A stretch of DNA of 64,000 bases from Ahaetulla prasina (Eukaryota; Chordata; Lepidosauria; Squamata; Colubridae): positions 181,549,459 to 181,613,458 of the forward strand of contig NC_080539.1 of NCBI RefSeq assembly GCF_028640845.1, given 5' to 3'. Position 1 is the stretch's first letter. Each line of letters begins with the position of its first letter. Below, one piece after another: positions 15,061 to 20,700 of this stretch. The notes beneath the pieces are model-generated. The model searched no databases and was not told the origin of the DNA. It worked only from the letters and a program-made list of their open reading frames with translations. The position numbers and the translations under genes were made by a program.

Positions 15061-17644
15061 CCGTAAGCATTGTAAAAGCCTGTCTGTCTAGTGGTTAAAG
15101 CAGCTAGAAAGAAAGAGACCTTGAGTTCTAGTTCCACCACCCAGCTGGATGACTTTGGGCCACTCAGTCTCTCTCAGTCCAAACTACCTCACAGAGTTGT
15201 TGTTGAGGGGAAAATAGGGGAAGGAATATTAGGTATGCTTGCTACTTGGAGTTATTTATAAAAATAATAAGGCAAAATATAAACAAATAAACAAATAAAA
15301 ATTAGTTAAGCGGCTCAGCATCAGCCCATAGCAACTGAATCACTACAGTTATTATTCCATAGTGGATCTCAGTGATTGGTTGAGTGAAATTCTTGGTATT
15401 CTCAGTTTATAATAAGTACAAAGTCCTTTATTAGATTCTATGTACATATTTCTACCTCAGTCAATTAAAAATTGAGATATAAGCATACCTATGCTCCACA
15501 GAAGCAACAATAAACCCCCGAGATGCCATTTCAATGCAAATTGCAGAATACAGCGTCCTAGATTGAAATAAATACAATTTTGCAAATTAGAATAGAATAG
15601 AATAGAATAGAATAGAATAGAATAGAATAGAATAGAATAGAATAGAATTTTTATTGGCCAAGTGTGATTGGACACACAAGGAATTTGTCTTGGTGCATAT
15701 GCTCTCAGTGTACATAAAAGAAAAGATACGTTCATCAAGTCAGTCTTTTAAATCATTTGCATGCTACATCTCCTTTTTTACTATACATAAACAGTCTCAA
15801 TTCCTAGATTTTTAAAAAGATTAAACATGCCCTCATCCACATATTTATATGGTAAGACGTATAAAGATGAAAAAATGAAAGAGAATCGGTCGGGGAAATA
15901 TACACATCCTATGTTGAAGAGCATTCTGCTAGTCTTCCAGTTCCCCTTCTGCATTGTGGGAAATATTTCTTAGACTTGCCCACAGTCACAAGACACAAGC
16001 CAAGGTAGCTTTAAGGCTGTTTGTTTCCCCTCCCCATATTCTATTCACATCCGTAAACAATTAGCGGCATGGAAAATGTACTGCTGCAAAACATTTTAGC
16101 CTCCCCATCCCCACCCCACCCCCAAATCATCTTCATGCCATGCTCCTCAGTTTTACTCATTCTGGGCAAAGTTGATACTAGGAAAAAAAAAGAGAGGAGG
16201 AGCCCCTTTTGGACAACTGCTAATTGGGAAAAGAGCACAGTTTGGGACAGAGAAAAATATGCAGCTACAAGAAGCTAGAGAAGCAGCTGGCTCAGCAGCT
16301 AACTAGAAATGTGCAGGGCAGATAAAATGAACAAAGACAATAAAGTGGAGAGTGTGTTGGATGGTAAAAGATTGGGGAGAAGTTGGGTGATGAAAACAAA
16401 TTTATATATATATATGTTTTCTGAGATTTTCACGGGTGTTTGTATATAGGTCTTTGGTTGTTTGGGTTTTCTCCCGTGTAAAATTGGAAGTGTCTTGGCG
16501 ACGTTTCGACGAAGTCTCATTCGTCATCTTCAGGCTTCAGCTTCGTGCTTCGGGGAGCAATGTGTGATCGCAGCTGTTTCTTCCTTTTAACTGCTAGTGG
16601 GGGTTTGAACTGATTGGGTGGGAGCTTGGCTGTGCTCTGATTGGATGGGTTTTTTTCTGTGCTCTGATTGGCTGGGGGTGTGTCCTGTGTTGGTGGGGGC
16701 TTGGTTGTGCTCAGTCTGTGCTGCAGGGGGATTTGAGCTGGTGACCTGCATAGCTGTTGTTTGGCTTTGTGGTCGTGCTACATCTTCATAGTGGGTGTCA
16801 GTCTGCTGCATGAATGGATTGGAGGGGTTTGAAATGGCTAATGTTGCAGCTGCGGTCTGGCTTCTGGTCCTTGGTCGTGCTTTATGATCAGTGTGGGTTT
16901 GGGTCTGCTTTCTGGGTGGATGTGCGGTGGTGACATCCTGTGTGGACCTTGTGAGTGTGGGTCTGGTGTCATTCCTCGTGTTAGACACTCGTTTGTCAAT
17001 AAGGGTGGGTTTCCAAATGGCTGGTAGGCGGGAAGTGTCATCTCGTTTGTTCATGCTGTGTGGGCGTTTTTCTATCTCAATGGCTTCTCTGATTATTCTG
17101 TTGTTAAAGTGTTCAGTTTTGGCGATAGTTCTGGTCTTTTTAAAGTCAATATCATGTCCTGTGACTTTAAAGTGTTGGACCAGGGAAGAAGTTGGTTCCT
17201 CTTTTTTGAATGAGTTCTTGTGTTCTTCAATGCGTGCACTTATTCTTCTGTTGGTTTGTCCAATGTATGTGGTGGGGCAGGTGGTGCATGGGATTTCATA
17301 TACTCCTTGATTTTCTAACTCAATTTTGTCTTTGGGGTTTCTTAGGATGGTGGATATTTTTCTGTTTGTGCAGAATGCTGTCTTGATGTTGTGTTTGTGG
17401 AGGATCTTGCTGATTCTGTCTGTGGTGCCTTTTATATATGGGAGGAGGGCTGTGCCGTTTTCTTGTTCTCTGTCTTGGATTTTAGTGCGGGGTTCTTTTT
17501 GGATTAGCTTGGTAATCTTATTTCTTTGGAATCCATTGGATGTTAGTACATTAGTGAGAGTGTCTAGTTCGGGTTTTAGGTGTTGTTCATCAGCTAAGCA
17601 TTTTGTTCTGGAGATGAACAAAATTTGTTCTAGAAAACCCAATG

Positions 17645-17725
<81 letters not shown>

Positions 17726-20700
17726 TTATCTGTCTGTTATGGAGAGAATGCAATATGGGACTTGTACAGATAGGCAGGCCTGAGAGAATGCCATTTTAAC
17801 AATTAGAAAAACAAAGGCTAAAACTTATGAATTGCCCCAAAAACTAGAAGCTCTACTTTCATCTGGGTTCCTACCAGGGGTGAAATAAGACCGGTTTGGA
17901 CCGGTTTGGGTAAACCACTAATGATCATTGGCTTTGGTTCACTGAACCGGTAGTAATCACCCCTCATTGGCCTCACCCACACCCGGCTGGTCACCACTCA
18001 CCTCTTCCGGCTGCTCGATATTCCACAGAATTCAATGTTAAATGCAGCAGAGAAAATGCTAACGTTTCTCCCTCCATTCAGAACGGAGCTGCTGCAGGCT
18101 GTCCCTTTAAGGTAGTTCCCAGGAGGGAGGGGAATGGGGGGAACAGCTGGAATTGGCCTGTTTTCGTGAAAGGCAGGAAAATGGGGAAGGGGATTTTCCT
18201 GCTGTCATCCATTCCTCAATCTCAGCACAGACTGAGGGAAAGATGGTAGGCAGGAATATTCTTCTCCCCACTTTCCTGCCATTCACGACAAGGAGTGGCT
18301 GGGAGGGGAGGAGCCGGTAAGGAGCCCCTCAATGTGAGTGATGTTGAGTTGACCATGCCTACTCAGTCACATGACCTCTCCCAACAAGCCACGCCCACAG
18401 AACCAGTAGGGGAATTTTTTTAATTTCAACACTGGTTCCTACAGGTATGTCTGACCACAGTTAATATAGTCAGCATGGCCAAAGGCAGGTCTTGGTATGG
18501 AATTACGTTACTTTTGAATTTCAATTTCAAATCTTTATTATCAGTGCACAACGTGTGTACAATGAGATTGGTTGAGCTCTCTCAGTGCACCCCCCCACCA
18601 CAATACAACTCACAGTGAAGACAGAAAATCCTAACCCAATAAATTTAAAATAAATTAAAATTTATTTAATTTATTTATTTATTAAATTTATTAAATTATT
18701 TATTAAATTTATTTAAAATAAATTTAAAATAAATTAATTTCTGATTGGTCTAAAACTTGGCAACTCCAAATCTCAACCAGCAAATGCTCAGTCTTACATA
18801 TTGGAAAAAAGAACCCCAACATCAAGTACAAACTGGATGGACATTACCTAACTGACGACCCCCACCCTGTCAAAGACCTTGGAGTTCTCATATCTAATGA
18901 CCTTAATGCCAAAACCCACTGCAACTACATACCAAAAAAGGCCCTAAGAGTTGTAAATCTAATTTTACGCAGCTTCTTTTCAAAAAACTCTACACTACTA
19001 ACTAGAGCATACAAAACATTTGCCAGACCTATTCTTGAATACAGCTCATCCATCTGGAACCCATACCACATCTCTGACATAAATACAATAGAAAGAGTCC
19101 AGAAATATTTTACTAGAAGAGTTCTTCACTCCTCCAAAAATAACAAAATACCTTATACTGACAGACTTGAAATCCTGGGATTAGAAAACTTACAACTCCG
19201 TCGACTTCGACATGACCTGTGTTTAACACACAAAATCATCTATTGCAATATCCTTCCTATAAAAGACTACTTCAGCTTCAATCGCAATATTACAAGAGCA
19301 AAAAATAGATTCAAGCTAAATGTCAATCGCTTCAAACTTGATTGCAGAAAATATGACTTCTGTAACAGAGTTGTTAATGCTTGGAACTCATTACCTGACT
19401 CCATAGTCTCTACTCATAATCCCAAAATCTTCAACCAAAAACTGTCTACTATTGACCTCACCCCATTCCTGAGAGGACTATAAGGGGCGTGCATAAGAGC
19501 ACAAATGTGCCTGCTGTTCCTGTCTTATTGTTCCCTTCATTATATCCAATTACTATAGTTGATGCATAATTTTAATTATATATATATATATATATATATT
19601 CTTCAAGATATGCTGTTTTATCTATGATATTTGTTTGTGTATACTGTTGTGACAAAAATAAATAAATAAATAAAAAATCATATTAATAAAATACCCAGTC
19701 CTATTTCACTGCTGTGAACATGTTACACATTGCACCGGCCCTGCAGTCCATCATACTACATAGTTATGATGTTATTTCTCATTTAGGAGTCTGACAGCCC
19801 ACAGATAAAAACTGTTCTTCAGCCTGTTTGTACATCTGGCTATACTTCTATATCTCCTTTCCAATGGTAGGAGGGTAAAGAAGTGATGACCAGGGTGAGA
19901 ATCATCATTTTGATTATAACCGCCTTCATCATGTTAATTATCATCTTCCAAACTATAAATATTAATATTACAGCTATGAAATGGTTAAATAATATGTAAG
20001 AAAAGGCCTCATGGAACTTATTTCAAGAGATTTATATATATATTTATTTATTTATTTATTATGAAAGTCATATGTCACCCCGTTTTATCATATTTCTGAT
20101 GACATATGTTGGGTGAAGCTGTGCTAGAAAAAAATGAGGATATGATATTGAATGAATGCAAGCATACATGGTAAACCAGACTTCCTTTTTCAGAGGTATC
20201 AGATATTTAAAAAGGCAGTATTACCTAAATGCTCCAAGTCCATGGGAAAAAATAATTAGGGGATATTTTTCTCCAGTCTTGAATTCAGCATTCCACTTTG
20301 CAGGAGATGTAACTGAGCCTAGACAGAAGAAAGCAAGTTTTGTTAAATTTTCTAGGTTCTTTTTTTATACAGTAGATGATTTCACTAAACTGAAATTGAA
20401 CTCATTTTTAAAACTGCACTGCATCCTTAAGCTAGCCTTTAAAGAATAATTCAAGATACACTTAATGCAAAATGTAATTCAAGATACACTTAATGCAAAA
20501 TGTTTAAAAAAATTATCCCGAATGACACTGTCCCCATATAAATATATTTTAGAAAGTTCTTTTCAGAAAAATGGTAGTATAAATTGTGCTGTGTGCTAAC
20601 TAATTATGTGATGGCCATTTTAGCATTCACAATATTTGGAATCAATGAAATTGAACACAGTAAAGCAATCTAAGCTCAACTTCCTCTGTGGGACATAATT

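Larger units (their letters stand above)
18520..19925 (-). mobile_element. Rex1/L2-type LINE 3' region split by another LINE
   Basis: The two parts, 18520-18655 (TTTATTATCAGTGCACAACG) and 19680-19925 (AGGAGTCTGACAGCCCACAG), look like one reversed LINE interrupted by the plus-strand element at about 18720-19678. Confidence 0.55.

Noticed and set aside
14841..15140. Poly-Leu / poly-Asn frames
   Set aside because: They are translations of the (AAT)n tail of a LINE.
16891..17799. Long plus-strand frames over the Penelope region
   Set aside because: Shadows of the real minus-strand GIY-YIG frame.
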